Shown here: positions 26,584 through 35,522 of the stretch, piece after piece
Layout of the letters: every line of letters begins with the position of its first letter
How positions within the stretch are numbered: the stretch's first letter is position 1
Origin: Pseudomonas sp. UBA5706
GTDB lineage: Bacteria; Pseudomonadota; Gammaproteobacteria; Pseudomonadales; Pseudomonadaceae
Reading direction: 5' to 3'
NCBI RefSeq assembly: GCF_002419965.1
Contig: NZ_DIHC01000006.1
Location: 52,119-116,118, forward strand
DNA: 64,000 bases
Made by a program: the position numbers and the translations under genes
Notes under the pieces: generated by a model
Databases searched by the model: none
What the model was told of the DNA's origin: nothing
What the model saw: the letters and a program-made list of their open reading frames with translations, nothing else

Positions 26584-27216
26584 ATGACCACAGCCAACGT
26601 TTATCAACAGCGGCCAACGACCGACGTCAAAGCCGAGTCGCCACTGTTTCACGCCGACCTGAAAAGCCTGGTCGGCAAAGGCCGCACCAACCCGGGTGTG
26701 GTGCTGCGCGAGAAAAGACTGCTGGGCCACCTGACCCTTCGTGGCAACGGCCATGATCCGCTGTTCGCAGCCGGCGTGCACAAGGCGCTGGGCATGGAAC
26801 TGCCCGGCGCGCTGAGGCTGGTGTCCGATGGCGAACGCTCGATCCAGTGGCTTGGCCCGGATGAGTGGCTGCTGATCGTGCCGACCGGTGAGGAATTTGC
26901 CATCGAGCAGAAACTGCGCGAAGCGCTCGATCGCCAGCACATTGCGATCGTCAACGTCAGCGGCGGTCAATCGCTGCTGGAACTGACCGGCCCGAATGCG
27001 CGCGAAGTGTTGATGAAATCCACCAGCTATGACGTGCACCCGAGCAATTTCCCGGTGGGTAAGGCCGTCGGGACTGTGTTTGCCAAGTCGCAACTGGTGA
27101 TTCGCCGTACCGGCGAAGACACCTGGGAGCTGGTCATCCGCCGCAGCTTTGCCGACTACTGGTGGTTATGGCTGCAGGATGCGAGCGCCGAGTATGGCTT
27201 GGGCATCGCCGCTTGA
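26584..27216 (+). CDS. soxG: Sarcosine oxidase gamma subunit
   Basis: A 210-residue subunit with a GcvT-like fold (LGPDEWLLIVPTGEE; GPNAREVLMKSTSYD). It completes the SoxBDAG heterotetramer. Start ATG 26584 is preceded by AGGTG. The gap from soxA is 123 bp and holds a REP-like hairpin, longer than the other sox gaps. The folding resembles the C-terminal part of SoxA; no cofactor motif of its own is expected. Confidence 0.95.
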   Translation: MTTANVYQQRPTTDVKAESPLFHADLKSLVGKGRTNPGVVLREKRLLGHLTLRGNGHDPLFAAGVHKALGMELPGALRLVSDGERSIQWLGPDEWLLIVPTGEEFAIEQKLREALDRQHIAIVNVSGGQSLLELTGPNAREVLMKSTSYDVHPSNFPVGKAVGTVFAKSQLVIRRTGEDTWELVIRRSFADYWWLWLQDASAEYGLGIAA

Positions 27217-27284
27217 GTCCGGCATGACACCTCACTTGTGCGAGCGAGCTTTCCCGCGAATTGGCCAGTAAGCACAGCACAGAT

Positions 27285-27406
27285 GATCGTTCCTACGTCG
27301 AGGCGTCGAACCGTTTGCGTGGGAACGCCGCCCCTGATGCTTCGCGTCATTGTGATGGACGCACAGGATCCTGAAATGCATTCCCACGCGGAGCGTGGAA
27401 ACGATC
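27285..27406. repeat. Palindromic intergenic element, copy B (soxG-purU)
   Basis: It starts GATCGTTCC and ends GCGTGGAAACGATC, related to the copies at 3327-3436 and 28285-28386. Its right end is only 12 bp before the purU ATG, so the hairpin could include or crowd the ribosome site. Confidence 0.8.
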
Positions 27407-27418
27407 AGAGGAATAGGC

Positions 27419-28276
27419 ATGAGCCGCGCCCCCGATACCTGGATTTTGACCGCTGACTGCCCCAGTGTGCTGGGCACGGTAGACGCGGTGACGCGCTATC
27501 TGTTCGAGCAGGGTTGCTATGTCACCGAGCACCATTCGTTCGACGACCGGCTGTCCAGCCGCTTTTTCATTCGCGTCGAATTTCGCCAGCCCGACGGCTT
27601 CGATGAAGCCTCGTTTCGCGCAGGCCTGGCCGAACGCGGACAGGCTTTTGGTATGGTTTTCGAGCTGACAGCGCCGAACTACCGGCCAAAAGTGGTGATC
27701 ATGGTCTCCAAGGCCGACCACTGCCTGAACGATCTGCTCTATCGTCAGCGCATCAACCAACTGTCGATGGACGTTGTCGCCGTGGTCTCCAATCACCCCG
27801 ATCTCGAACCTTTGGCGCGCTGGCACGAGATTCCCTACTACCATTTCCCACTCGACCCGCACGACAAGCCTTCCCAGGAAGCCAAGGTCTGGCAGGTGAT
27901 CGAGGAGTCTGGCGCCGAACTGGTGGTGCTTGCCCGCTACATGCAAGTGCTGTCGCCGGAGCTGTGCCGCAAGCTCGATGGCAAAGCGATCAACATTCAT
28001 CACTCGCTGTTACCGGGCTTCAAGGGCGCCAAGCCTTACCACCAGGCCTACAACAAGGGCGTGAAGCTGGTCGGTGCCACGGCGCATTACATCAATAACG
28101 ATCTGGATGAGGGCCCGATTATCGCCCAGGGCGTCGAGGCCGTGGATCATAGCCACTACCCCGAGGACCTGATTGCCAAGGGGCGCGACATCGAGGGCCT
28201 GACCCTGGCCCGCGCGGTGGGCTATCACATTGAGCGGCGGGTGTTTCTCAACGCCAATCGAACGGTGGTCCTGTAA
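27419..28276 (+). CDS. purU: Formyltetrahydrofolate deformylase
   Basis: A 285-residue enzyme hydrolysing 10-formyl-THF to formate and THF, which keeps folate available while the sarcosine pathway produces one-carbon units. The N-terminal ACT domain (about 1-80) is followed by a formyltransferase fold with the active-site run INIHHSLLPGFKGAKPY and a GATAHYINNDLDEGPI segment. ATG 27419 has AGAGGAA upstream; eight upstream in-frame codons come from the repeat element. PurU in this place matches PA5420 of P. aeruginosa. Confidence 0.95.
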   Translation: MSRAPDTWILTADCPSVLGTVDAVTRYLFEQGCYVTEHHSFDDRLSSRFFIRVEFRQPDGFDEASFRAGLAERGQAFGMVFELTAPNYRPKVVIMVSKADHCLNDLLYRQRINQLSMDVVAVVSNHPDLEPLARWHEIPYYHFPLDPHDKPSQEAKVWQVIEESGAELVVLARYMQVLSPELCRKLDGKAINIHHSLLPGFKGAKPYHQAYNKGVKLVGATAHYINNDLDEGPIIAQGVEAVDHSHYPEDLIAKGRDIEGLTLARAVGYHIERRVFLNANRTVVL

Positions 28277-28284
28277 GACACTGT

Positions 28285-28386
28285 TGGCTCCTACGCTCCG
28301 CGTGGGGGATCGCCTGGTGCGCTTTGCGTGCGATGTCTGACGCGCAGCGTCATGGGCTGCATGACCACGCGGAGCGTGGGAACGAT
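28285..28386. repeat. Palindromic intergenic element, copy C (purU-fdhA)
   Basis: A copy of about 102 bp with GGCTCCTACGCTCCGCGTGG at the left and CGCGGAGCGTGGGAACGATC at the right, plus the internal GACGCGCAGCGTC palindrome shared with copy A. Confidence 0.8.
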
Positions 28387-28473
28387 CAAGAATCAGTGCG
28401 TTGCCGCCATCCCAAGCAACGCATAACTCCGCTACACGGCTGTATTCATAACAACAATCAGCGAGGTGAAAGC

Positions 28474-29673
28474 ATGTCTGGTAATCGTGGTGTGGTGTAT
28501 CTCGGCGCAGGCAAGGTCGAAGTGCAGAAGATCGACTATCCCAAAATGCAGGACCCGCGCGGCAAGAAGATCGAGCATGGGGTCATTCTGCGCGTGGTCT
28601 CTACCAACATTTGTGGTTCCGACCAGCACATGGTGCGCGGTCGCACCACTGCCCAGGTCGGCCTGGTACTGGGCCATGAGATCACCGGTGAGGTGATCGA
28701 GAAGGGCAGCGACGTCGAAAACCTGCAAATCGGCGATCTGGTCTCGGTGCCCTTCAACGTTGCCTGCGGCCGGTGCCGGTCCTGCAAGGAACAACACACC
28801 GGCGTGTGCCTGACCGTCAACCCGGCGCGTGCCGGTGGTGCTTACGGCTACGTCGACATGGGTGACTGGACCGGCGGCCAGGCCGAATACGTGCTGGTGC
28901 CGTATGCCGACTTCAACCTGCTCAAACTGCCGAATCGCGACAAGGCCATGGAAAAGATCCGCGACCTGACCTGTCTTTCCGACATTCTGCCGACCGGTTA
29001 CCACGGCGCGGTGACCGCTGGCGTAGGGCCTGGCAGCTCGGTGTACATCGCCGGGGCAGGTCCTGTGGGGTTGGCGGCTGCCGCCTCCGCACGTCTGCTG
29101 GGCGCCGCGGTGGTGATCGTCGGCGACGTCAATCCGGTGCGGCTGGCTCATGCCAAGGCGCAGGGCTTTGAAATCGCCGACCTGTCCAAAGACACGCCGC
29201 TGCACGAGCAGATCGCCGAATTGCTGGGCGAGCCGGAAGTGGACTGCGCCGTCGACGCTGTAGGCTTCGAAGCCCGAGGCCATGGCCACGCAGGCGCCAA
29301 GGCCGAAGCCCCGGCCACCGTGCTCAACTCACTGATGGGCGTGGTCCGCGTAGCGGGCAAGATCGGTATTCCTGGCCTGTACGTCACCGAAGATCCGGGC
29401 GCCGTGGATGCCGCCGCGAAAGTCGGCAGCCTGAGCATTCGTTTCGGCCTGGGTTGGGCCAAATCCCACAGCTTCCACACCGGTCAGACCCCGGTCATGA
29501 AGTACAACCGCCAACTGATGCAGGCCATCATGTGGGACCGCATCAACATCGCCGAAGTGGTTGGCGTGCAAGTCATCAGTCTCGACGACGCACCGCGCGG
29601 TTATGGTGAGTTCGACGCAGGCGTTCCGAAGAAATTCGTGATCGACCCGCACAAGCTGTTTAGCGCGGCATAG
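28474..29673 (+). CDS. fdhA: Glutathione-independent formaldehyde dehydrogenase
   Basis: A 399-residue zinc-dependent, NAD-linked medium-chain dehydrogenase oxidising the formaldehyde released by betaine and dimethylglycine demethylation. Catalytic zinc residues Cys47 (NICGSDQH) and His68/Glu69 (LGHE) are present; structural zinc ligands are Cys98, Cys101, Cys104 and Cys112. The nucleotide-binding AGAGPVGLAAAASARLLGA follows. Fifty in-frame codons upstream belong to the repeat element; ATG 28474 with GAGGTGAA is chosen. The gene ends at a strong terminator. Confidence 0.96.
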   Translation: MSGNRGVVYLGAGKVEVQKIDYPKMQDPRGKKIEHGVILRVVSTNICGSDQHMVRGRTTAQVGLVLGHEITGEVIEKGSDVENLQIGDLVSVPFNVACGRCRSCKEQHTGVCLTVNPARAGGAYGYVDMGDWTGGQAEYVLVPYADFNLLKLPNRDKAMEKIRDLTCLSDILPTGYHGAVTAGVGPGSSVYIAGAGPVGLAAAASARLLGAAVVIVGDVNPVRLAHAKAQGFEIADLSKDTPLHEQIAELLGEPEVDCAVDAVGFEARGHGHAGAKAEAPATVLNSLMGVVRVAGKIGIPGLYVTEDPGAVDAAAKVGSLSIRFGLGWAKSHSFHTGQTPVMKYNRQLMQAIMWDRINIAEVVGVQVISLDDAPRGYGEFDAGVPKKFVIDPHKLFSAA

Positions 29674-29692
29674 GCCTGCCGATCCTATGTTG

Positions 29693-29726
29693 AAAGGCGA
29701 CCTTCGGGTCGCCTTTCTTCATTTTT
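29693..29726 (+). terminator. fdhA intrinsic terminator
   Basis: AAAGGCGACC pairs with GGTCGCCTTT around a TTCG tetraloop, followed by a T-rich tail. It overlaps the last bases of the convergent small secreted-protein gene. Confidence 0.92.
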
Positions 29727-30090
29727 CCATGCCCATCTTAAGATACGGTTTCGAGACTGTGCCGTTCATGTCAGTAATGGTGGTTCCGACATAGTTGCAG
29801 ATCACTTTTTTGTCCTGGTCGTCCACGGTATCAGCTCGGAGTTCGTACTTGCTTTCCAGAAAGCTGTCAGCGGTTGCCATTGTTTCGCCACGCCATTTTT
29901 TCCCGTTCGCGCCGACGGCTTCATATTGATAGCCCTCGTTATAAGGGGCCGGCAGGTGAGCATCGTCACTTTTGAACGCCGATGCCTTGATATCGCTCAC
30001 TTTCGGGCAGATGGAAATATCTGCCTCAGCGTAGACATTACCCGCGATCAAGAGCGTGGTCAGTGCAGCCCAAGCGATTCCATGTTTCAT
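29719..30090 (-). CDS. Small secreted protein, DUF3757-like
   Basis: A 123-residue protein with a signal peptide (hydrophobic AWAALTTLLIAG, cleavage likely after NVYA) and a mature part of about 100 residues containing two Cys, a WRGETMATADSF segment and an ICNYVG segment. This pattern fits small periplasmic DUF3757-type proteins of pseudomonads. Two in-frame ATGs lie at 30096 and 30090; GGAG is too close to the first, so 30090 is used. Function unknown; transcribed alone. Confidence 0.65.
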   Translation of the reverse strand: MKHGIAWAALTTLLIAGNVYAEADISICPKVSDIKASAFKSDDAHLPAPYNEGYQYEAVGANGKKWRGETMATADSFLESKYELRADTVDDQDKKVICNYVGTTITDMNGTVSKPYLKMGMEK

Positions 30091-30412
30091 GATCATATAC
30101 TCCGTTACATTTTTTGGGTGGCTAGCGACCTCGATTTTGTGATGCTCGACGCGAGTTGCCTACTGGCAGAATTGACAGTTTTAGGACCGATTCGCGATTG
30201 CGTTTATCGCAATAAGCTATTGGCCGTAGGCGCAGCGAAAGGCGCGCCCGTGACGACGCTGTTTTAACTGCGCAACGGCGAACGATTTGCCAATGCAGTC
30301 AGCACGCGTCCACCGATCAAGTCAGGTTCGGCATTGTGGGCCCGTCAACCGGACCGAATCTTCGAACCGCAACGCCTGATTGGCGTCGCGATTCCTTGAC
30401 AGAGCGCGGCCT
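30091..30412. other. 322-bp gene-free stretch
   Basis: It holds the promoter side of the small secreted-protein gene and the downstream side of the anti-sigma gene. I see no clear hairpin, RNA or coding signal. Confidence 0.5.
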
Positions 30413-31087
30413 CTACAACGAAGCCAATTGCCCCTTATACAAGATCGGACCGGTCGGTTTGCCCGTTGGTGAGCCACCTTTCGGTTCCAGGCTGATGGCC
30501 ATTGTCGTCTGCCCGCTGAGCAGTTTGCGCTGGCGTTCGTTCAACTCAATGCGACCTTTGCCATCGTTCGGCAGCACGCCGAGCGAGACGGGAACACCGT
30601 CCGCCGCAATTGCCCACAGCTCCAGAGTGCGGTCACTGTCGACAGAGGCCACGGCCAGCGGTTCGACTTTCAGGTATCGGTCGAACGCCTGGACGGTCAG
30701 CGCCGGCTGCTGATTGTCGGCGACCAGCGTGGCGTTGAAGTCCGGTTTGTCGCGGGTGTAGATCACACCCACAAGGACGGCGATCAACAGCGAGCAGGCC
30801 ATGGCGGCGACCCGCATCCAGCTCCAGAACGGTGGTTTTTCCGGCACGTGCAGACGCTGCGGCTCAATGCGCGCGACGATGCGCTGCCACACGTGATCGG
30901 AAACCGGTTGCGGTTCGAGCGAGCCGGTCAGCCCGACCAGGCTTTCCTGCCACCGTGCGACTTCGGCGCGCAGGTCCGGGTCATCGAGCAGCAGGTTTTC
31001 GAAGCGCCTGCGAGCCGTCAAGGGCATCAGGCCGATGGCGTAATCGGCGGCCAGGGCGCGTCGTAATTCAGGTTGGCGATAGTTCAT
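30413..31087 (-). CDS. Anti-sigma factor, RskA/RskA-like type
   Basis: A 224-residue inner-membrane protein: an N-terminal cytoplasmic anti-sigma part (about 1-95, RALAADYAIGLMPLTARRRFE), one membrane helix (about 101-121, VAAMACSLLIAVLVGVIY), and a periplasmic C-terminal domain of the RskA type (TLELWAIAADGVPVSLGVL). It should hold the ECF sigma factor encoded just upstream, whose gene overlaps its start by 3 nt. The frame is open 15 codons further upstream, but ATG 31087 is coupled to the sigma stop. Confidence 0.87.
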   Translation of the reverse strand: MNYRQPELRRALAADYAIGLMPLTARRRFENLLLDDPDLRAEVARWQESLVGLTGSLEPQPVSDHVWQRIVARIEPQRLHVPEKPPFWSWMRVAAMACSLLIAVLVGVIYTRDKPDFNATLVADNQQPALTVQAFDRYLKVEPLAVASVDSDRTLELWAIAADGVPVSLGVLPNDGKGRIELNERQRKLLSGQTTMAISLEPKGGSPTGKPTGPILYKGQLASL

Positions 31088-31638
31088 GATTCCAGGCACC
31101 TGCGCAGCCGTTCCATGCCACGGCGGATCCACGATTTGACGGTGCCCAGCGGCGCTGCCAATTGCGACACCAGCTCACTGTGGGAAGCGCCGTGAAAATA
31201 TGCCGTGACGATCGATTGCCGCTGCATGCCTTCCAGTGTGTCCAGACAGCGTTGCAGCGCCGCAGCATCTCGAAGGCTTTCGATTTGCTCATAAGCCGAT
31301 GACGACGGGTCGGCCAGCGCCAGCGCCTGCTCATCGGTAAGCGGGTCTTCGCGGTGTTTGCGCAGGTGGTCGATGGCCTTGTTGCGGGTGATGCTGACCA
31401 TCCAGGTCATCGGTGCCGAAAGGTTCGGCTCGTACTGCGAGGCGCTGTTCCAGATCCGCACGAAGGCTTCCTGTAGCACGTCTTCAGCAGGGTCGCGGTG
31501 ACCCATGCAGCGCAGCGCCACGGCAAACAGATGCCCGGAAACCTTGCGATAGAGATTTTCGAAAGCGCGGCGGTTGCCGAGCGAGCATTGGGCAAGCAGT
31601 TGCCGTAATTCATCGGCGTCGACAGAGGAAATAAGCAT
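31084..31638 (-). CDS. ECF sigma factor paired with RskA-type anti-sigma
   Basis: A 184-residue group IV sigma factor. Region 2 (about 20-90) contains DPAEDVLQEAFVRIW and MTWMVSITRNKAIDHLR; region 4 (about 125-180) ends with a helix-turn-helix (ASHSELVSQLAAPLGTVKSW). With the anti-sigma factor it matches the SigK-like group that often controls a neighbouring fasciclin-domain gene. The frame is open to 31722, but ATG 31638 is the natural domain start. GGGAG sits very close to that ATG, so the exact start is somewhat uncertain. Confidence 0.87.
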   Translation of the reverse strand: MLISSVDADELRQLLAQCSLGNRRAFENLYRKVSGHLFAVALRCMGHRDPAEDVLQEAFVRIWNSASQYEPNLSAPMTWMVSITRNKAIDHLRKHREDPLTDEQALALADPSSSAYEQIESLRDAAALQRCLDTLEGMQRQSIVTAYFHGASHSELVSQLAAPLGTVKSWIRRGMERLRRCLES

Positions 31639-31785
31639 TCTCCCGGGATGGGTGCGGCGGCGGCCATGATGAGGGCCAGAATGCTGGCAGATTAGTCTAG
31701 GTTGAGTCGCAGTTCCAAACACCTTTTTTACTCGCGTTGTAGAGAGGAAACCGATGCTGCTCGCGGCAGCACCGGCAATGCGCCA

Positions 31786-32379
31786 TCAACTTTTAGGCAT
31801 TAGCACTTTATCGATCACATGGATCACACCGTTTGACTGCATGACATCGTACGTACTGATGTCTGCGACATTGCCCTTTTCATCCTTGATCACGATGTTG
31901 TGCGGGCCATTCATCATCAACCAAAGCTTGCCTCCGGCGACCGTGGTTAGCTCGGTTTTGCCGCCCCCGGCTTTGATCCGCTTGCTCAGTTCCACCATGT
32001 CCAGATTTCCCGGCACCACGTGGTAGGTGAGAATCTTGGTCAGCGTGGCTTTGTTTTCCGGCTTGAGCAGCGTATCGACCGTGCCGGCAGGCAGCGCTGC
32101 AAAGGCTGAGTTGACAGGTGCGAACACGGTGAAGGGGCCTTTGCCTTTGAGTGTGTCAACCAGGCCCGCTGCTTTCACTGCGGCGACCAATGTCGTGTGA
32201 TCGGCCGAATTCATTGCGTTGTCGACGATGGTCTTGCCCGGCGACATGGCTTGCCCGCCCACCATGACGTCCTGATGCATCCTGTCGGCGGCGTGTGAGG
32301 TGCCTGTTACGAGGGTGGTAGATAACGCCAGGGTCAGCAGGCTTGCGATCAGTGGAGATTTAATCGAATAGCGTTTCAT
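31786..32379 (-). CDS. Secreted fasciclin (FAS1) domain protein
   Basis: A 197-residue exported protein. The signal peptide spans about 1-31 (LIASLLTLALSTTLVTG, cleavage after SHA). One FAS1 domain covers most of the mature part, with the H1-like FTVFAPVNSAFAALP and the TYHVVPGNL to GVIHVIDKVLMP ending. FAS1 proteins mediate surface adhesion; the bacterial ligand is unknown. It sits upstream of the ECF/anti-sigma pair on the same strand and is probably their target. On the minus strand CATCCA and CGTAT lie 15 bp apart at 32455-32430, a possible ECF promoter. Confidence 0.88.
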   Translation of the reverse strand: MKRYSIKSPLIASLLTLALSTTLVTGTSHAADRMHQDVMVGGQAMSPGKTIVDNAMNSADHTTLVAAVKAAGLVDTLKGKGPFTVFAPVNSAFAALPAGTVDTLLKPENKATLTKILTYHVVPGNLDMVELSKRIKAGGGKTELTTVAGGKLWLMMNGPHNIVIKDEKGNVADISTYDVMQSNGVIHVIDKVLMPKS

Positions 32380-32429
32380 GGTCAAAATCCCTGTTTTTGT
32401 CGGAAAGAAAATGTCTGTCCGTGCGAGGG

Positions 32430-32455
32430 ATACGCAGCGCTGCATGAAGTGGATG
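32430..32455 (-). promoter_or_regulatory. Possible ECF-type promoter of the fasciclin gene
   Basis: Minus-strand CATCCA (32455-32450) is followed by a 15-bp spacer and CGTAT (32434-32430), about 50 bp before the fasciclin ATG. The spacing suits an ECF promoter; the assignment is inference, and no equal copy is evident before the sigma gene. Confidence 0.3.
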
Positions 32456-32578
32456 CAGCGACCCGGTACAAATCGGTCGCGGGCGCCGACGCCGGCCCCT
32501 TTGAACTTACTTGCGCAGCGGGGTCCAACGCGTGGTTAGCCGGCCAAGGCCGGTTCCCCGGCAAGAGAGGTTGTTTCA

Positions 32579-33142
32579 ATGAAGGTTTCAATGAAAAACG
32601 CACGCGGCGCTGCATTGGCGACGTTGATAGCGCTGGCGGCAACACCGGTTTTCGCGTTCAACCTTAACGACGCCGCAAACGCCGTTTCCAACGCCACCGG
32701 CGGTCAGCAGAAGGCCACCGCAGCGCCTGAAGCCGCCGGTCTGCTCAATACCTTGGGCACGCAATTGAATGTCACCCCGCAACAGGCAGTCGGTGGCACC
32801 GGTGCGCTGTTGGGACTGGCCAAGAATAAGCTTTCCGGCAACGACTACACACAGCTGAGCCAATCGGTGCCGGGTCTGGATCAGCTCTCTGGCACCTCTG
32901 CGCTCGGCAGCCTGGGTGGCCTGGGCAGCATGCTAGGCAAATCAGGCAGCAGCAACTCGGCCATCAATAACGCATTGGGCAACGTGCAGAGCATGGGCGA
33001 CGTGGACAAAGCCTTCAGCGCGCTGGGCATGGACAGCGCGATGGTGAGCCAATTCGTTCCGGTGATCCTGCAATACCTCGGTCAGCAAGGCGCCAGTGGT
33101 TCTGCGCTTTCAGCGTTGAGCGGGGCTTGGGGAGCCAAGTAA
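32579..33142 (+). CDS. DUF2780 exported protein (VcgC/VcgE type)
   Basis: A 187-residue protein with a signal peptide (AALATLIALAATPVFAF) and a Gly/Ser/Ala/Asn-rich mature part without Cys. The order of helical segments (TPQQAVGGTGALLGLAKNKL; DVDKAFSALGMDSAMVSQF) matches DUF2780. Start ATG 32579 has AGAGAGG at suitable spacing; ATG 32591 in frame is the alternative. It is transcribed away from the fasciclin gene; function unknown. Confidence 0.8.
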   Translation: MKVSMKNARGAALATLIALAATPVFAFNLNDAANAVSNATGGQQKATAAPEAAGLLNTLGTQLNVTPQQAVGGTGALLGLAKNKLSGNDYTQLSQSVPGLDQLSGTSALGSLGGLGSMLGKSGSSNSAINNALGNVQSMGDVDKAFSALGMDSAMVSQFVPVILQYLGQQGASGSALSALSGAWGAK

Positions 33143-33188
33143 TTCCAGAGGGGGGCGAACTCAACGCTGAACTTGCTGAAGGCAGGCG

Positions 33189-34082
33189 TCAGGCGCGTGG
33201 CACACCGCCACGCAACGCCTCGATCCGTGCATTTTTCTCTACCCACAACCGATTCACCCACGCCTGGACGTATTCCCGAAACGCCGGATCGTTTTCGTAA
33301 TCGCCTTGCCACAATGCGGCGTCGAGTTCGAGGGTCTGGATGTCGACGATCACTCGTGGCACCCGACCCGAAATCAGGTCCCAAAAGCCAGGAATGCGCT
33401 CGCTCGGGTAGACCACAGTGACATCCAGCACAGCGTCCAGTTGCTCGCCCATAGTCGCCAGCACAAAAGCAACGCCGCCGGCCTTGGGCTTGAGCAAGTG
33501 ATGATAGGGCGATGCCTGTTCGGCATGTTTGCCGGGCGTAAAGCGCGTGCCTTCCAGATAATTCACTACCGTGACCGGCTGGCGCTTGAACAGCTCACAC
33601 GCCTCTTTGGTGATTTCCAGATCCTTGCCCTTAAGCTCAGGGTTCTTCGCCAGAAACGCCTTGGTGTAGCGCTTCATGAAGGGGTAGTCGAGCGCCCACC
33701 AGGCCAGGCCCAGAAAGGGCACCCAGATCAGCTCTTTCTTGAGGAAGAATTTAAAGAACGGCGTGCGACGATTGAGCGCCTGGACCAGTGCCGGAATGTC
33801 TACCCAGGATTGGTGGTTGCTGATCACCAGGTATGAGGTGTCGCCGCGCAGGCCTTCATGGCCGCTGATTTCCCAGCGGGTCGGAAGGCACAGGCTGAAG
33901 ATCAGCTTGTTGACCTCGATCCAGGTCTCGGCGATCCACATCACGGCCCACGAACAGCGATCACGCATTTCGCTCTGAAATATCAGCTTGAGCAGCGCGA
34001 AGATCATCAGCGGCCCAAACAGCACCAGTGTGTTGAGCAAGAGCAGCAGCGTGACAGCAATTCCAGTGAGCAGGTGACGCAT
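33189..34082 (-). CDS. Lysophospholipid-type acyltransferase (PlsC/YihG family)
   Basis: A 297-residue membrane acyltransferase. An N-terminal hydrophobic helix (about 5-35) is followed by the catalytic NHQSWVD (HX4D) motif, then the substrate-binding EGTR motif. It resembles YihG. Such enzymes acylate lysophosphatidic acid or related lipids in the inner membrane; the exact substrate is not evident. Its neighbours to the right are the retropepsin-like gene and creBCD, as in the PA0461-PA0465 area, from memory. Confidence 0.87.
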   Translation of the reverse strand: MRHLLTGIAVTLLLLLNTLVLFGPLMIFALLKLIFQSEMRDRCSWAVMWIAETWIEVNKLIFSLCLPTRWEISGHEGLRGDTSYLVISNHQSWVDIPALVQALNRRTPFFKFFLKKELIWVPFLGLAWWALDYPFMKRYTKAFLAKNPELKGKDLEITKEACELFKRQPVTVVNYLEGTRFTPGKHAEQASPYHHLLKPKAGGVAFVLATMGEQLDAVLDVTVVYPSERIPGFWDLISGRVPRVIVDIQTLELDAALWQGDYENDPAFREYVQAWVNRLWVEKNARIEALRGGVPRA

Positions 34083-34278
34083 AAATCACTCGTGGCGGAT
34101 GAAAAGGGCGGGCAATGATAAGCAGGTAGGTCGCAGTAGCCAAATCCGACGGTCGTCGACAGATGTTTCACCTGCGGAGGTGTAGCGTCAGGTTCTTCTT
34201 TGGTAAGCGAACGATACACAAAGTTGCGGTCTAAAATCGGGCCCGTGCGACGCCCATTCATTGCGAGGAACCTGTTAC

Positions 34279-34779
34279 GTGAAATCCCTTCTGGCGCTTT
34301 TGTCCCTGCTGGCGTTGCCTGTCATGGCCGCCGAACCGACGTTGTATGGCCGCTACGAGTACATCCAGGTCTCCGAATTCAGCGAGACGTTCAAGGCCAA
34401 GATGGACACCGGCGCGCTCACTGCATCGCTGTCGGCCAAGGACATCGAGTTGTTCAAGCGCGATGGCGATGACTGGGTGCGATTCCGCCTGGCAACCAAG
34501 GACGCAGACAACAAGGTCTACGAGCACAAGGTTTCGCGTATCAGCCGTATCAAGGGCCGCGCAGACGGTGAGGATGAAGACGAGCCGGTGGACCCGACCA
34601 AGCGCCCTGTGGTGGACCTTGAACTGTGCCTGGGCAACGTCAAGCGTACCGTCGAGGTCAACCTCGTGGACCGCAGCCACTTCAACTATCCGCTGCTGAT
34701 CGGCGCTAAAGCCTTGCGTGAATTCGGCGCGGCAGTAAACCCTGCACGCCGTTACACGGCCGACAAACCCGAGTGCTGA
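34279..34779 (+). CDS. Retropepsin-like (ATP-dependent zinc protease/RimB-type) exported protein
   Basis: A 166-residue protein with a signal peptide (LLALLSLLALPVMA) and one retropepsin-like domain of the DUF785 family, whose KMDTGALTASL contains the aspartic-protease-like D-T-G. The family is annotated as 'ATP-dependent zinc protease', a name without good biochemical support. The start is GTG 34279 with GAGGA at 34265-34269; translation from the upstream TTG is unlikely. It precedes creB by about 60 bp, the same neighbour as in P. aeruginosa (PA0462), so a role beside envelope/peptidoglycan stress signalling is plausible. Confidence 0.82.
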   Translation: MKSLLALLSLLALPVMAAEPTLYGRYEYIQVSEFSETFKAKMDTGALTASLSAKDIELFKRDGDDWVRFRLATKDADNKVYEHKVSRISRIKGRADGEDEDEPVDPTKRPVVDLELCLGNVKRTVEVNLVDRSHFNYPLLIGAKALREFGAAVNPARRYTADKPEC

Positions 34780-34838
34780 TTGACGTGCAGGGCTGATATC
34801 CGGCACCGTTCCGGCTTTAGAACCGGTGCTCGGATGCC

Positions 34839-35522
34839 ATGCCCCACATTCTGATTGTCGAAGACGAAGCCGCCATCGCCGACACCCTCGTCTATGCCTT
34901 GCAGGGCGAGGGTTTCACCACGACTTGGTTAACCCTGGGGCTGGCGGCCGTCGAGCATCAGCGCAATACCCCCGCCGATCTGATCATCCTCGACATCGGC
35001 TTACCCGACATCAGCGGTTTTGAAACCTGCAAGCAACTGCGCCGTTTCAGCGAAGTACCGGTGATGTTTCTCAGTGCTCGCGATGGCGAAATCGATCGCG
35101 TCGTCGGTCTTGAAATCGGTGCGGATGATTACGTCGTCAAGCCGTTCAGCCCGCGTGAAATCACCGCACGAGTTCGGGCAATCCTCAAACGTACGACGCC
35201 GCGCATTGAGCCGTCATCTACCCGTGCCGGGCAATTTTCGATCGACGCCGATCGGGTGCTGATCAGCTACCGGGGGCACACGCTGAACCTCACCCGTCAT
35301 GAATTCCGCCTGCTGCAATGTCTGCTGGAGCAACCGCAGCGGGTGTTCAGTCGCGAGCAATTGCTCGATGCCGTCGGCGTACCCAGCGATGCCGGTTATG
35401 AGCGCAGCATCGACAGCCATATCAAAAGCGTACGCGCCAAACTGCGCCTGATTGCTGCCGACGCCGAGCCGATTCAGACGCATCGCGGTTTGGGTTACAG
35501 CTATAGCCCGGATCGCAGCTGA
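34839..35522 (+). CDS. creB: Response regulator CreB (BlrA-like)
   Basis: A 227-residue OmpR/PhoB-type regulator: receiver domain with acidic pocket Glu8/Asp9 (VEDE), phospho-acceptor Asp52 (LDIGLPD) and the KPFS lysine; the C-terminal winged helix has EFRLLQCLLEQPQRVFSREQ. With CreC it responds to cell-wall damage and beta-lactams in Pseudomonas and Aeromonas and binds direct TTCAC repeats. It overlaps creC by one base (TGATG). Confidence 0.95.
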   Translation: MPHILIVEDEAAIADTLVYALQGEGFTTTWLTLGLAAVEHQRNTPADLIILDIGLPDISGFETCKQLRRFSEVPVMFLSARDGEIDRVVGLEIGADDYVVKPFSPREITARVRAILKRTTPRIEPSSTRAGQFSIDADRVLISYRGHTLNLTRHEFRLLQCLLEQPQRVFSREQLLDAVGVPSDAGYERSIDSHIKSVRAKLRLIAADAEPIQTHRGLGYSYSPDRS

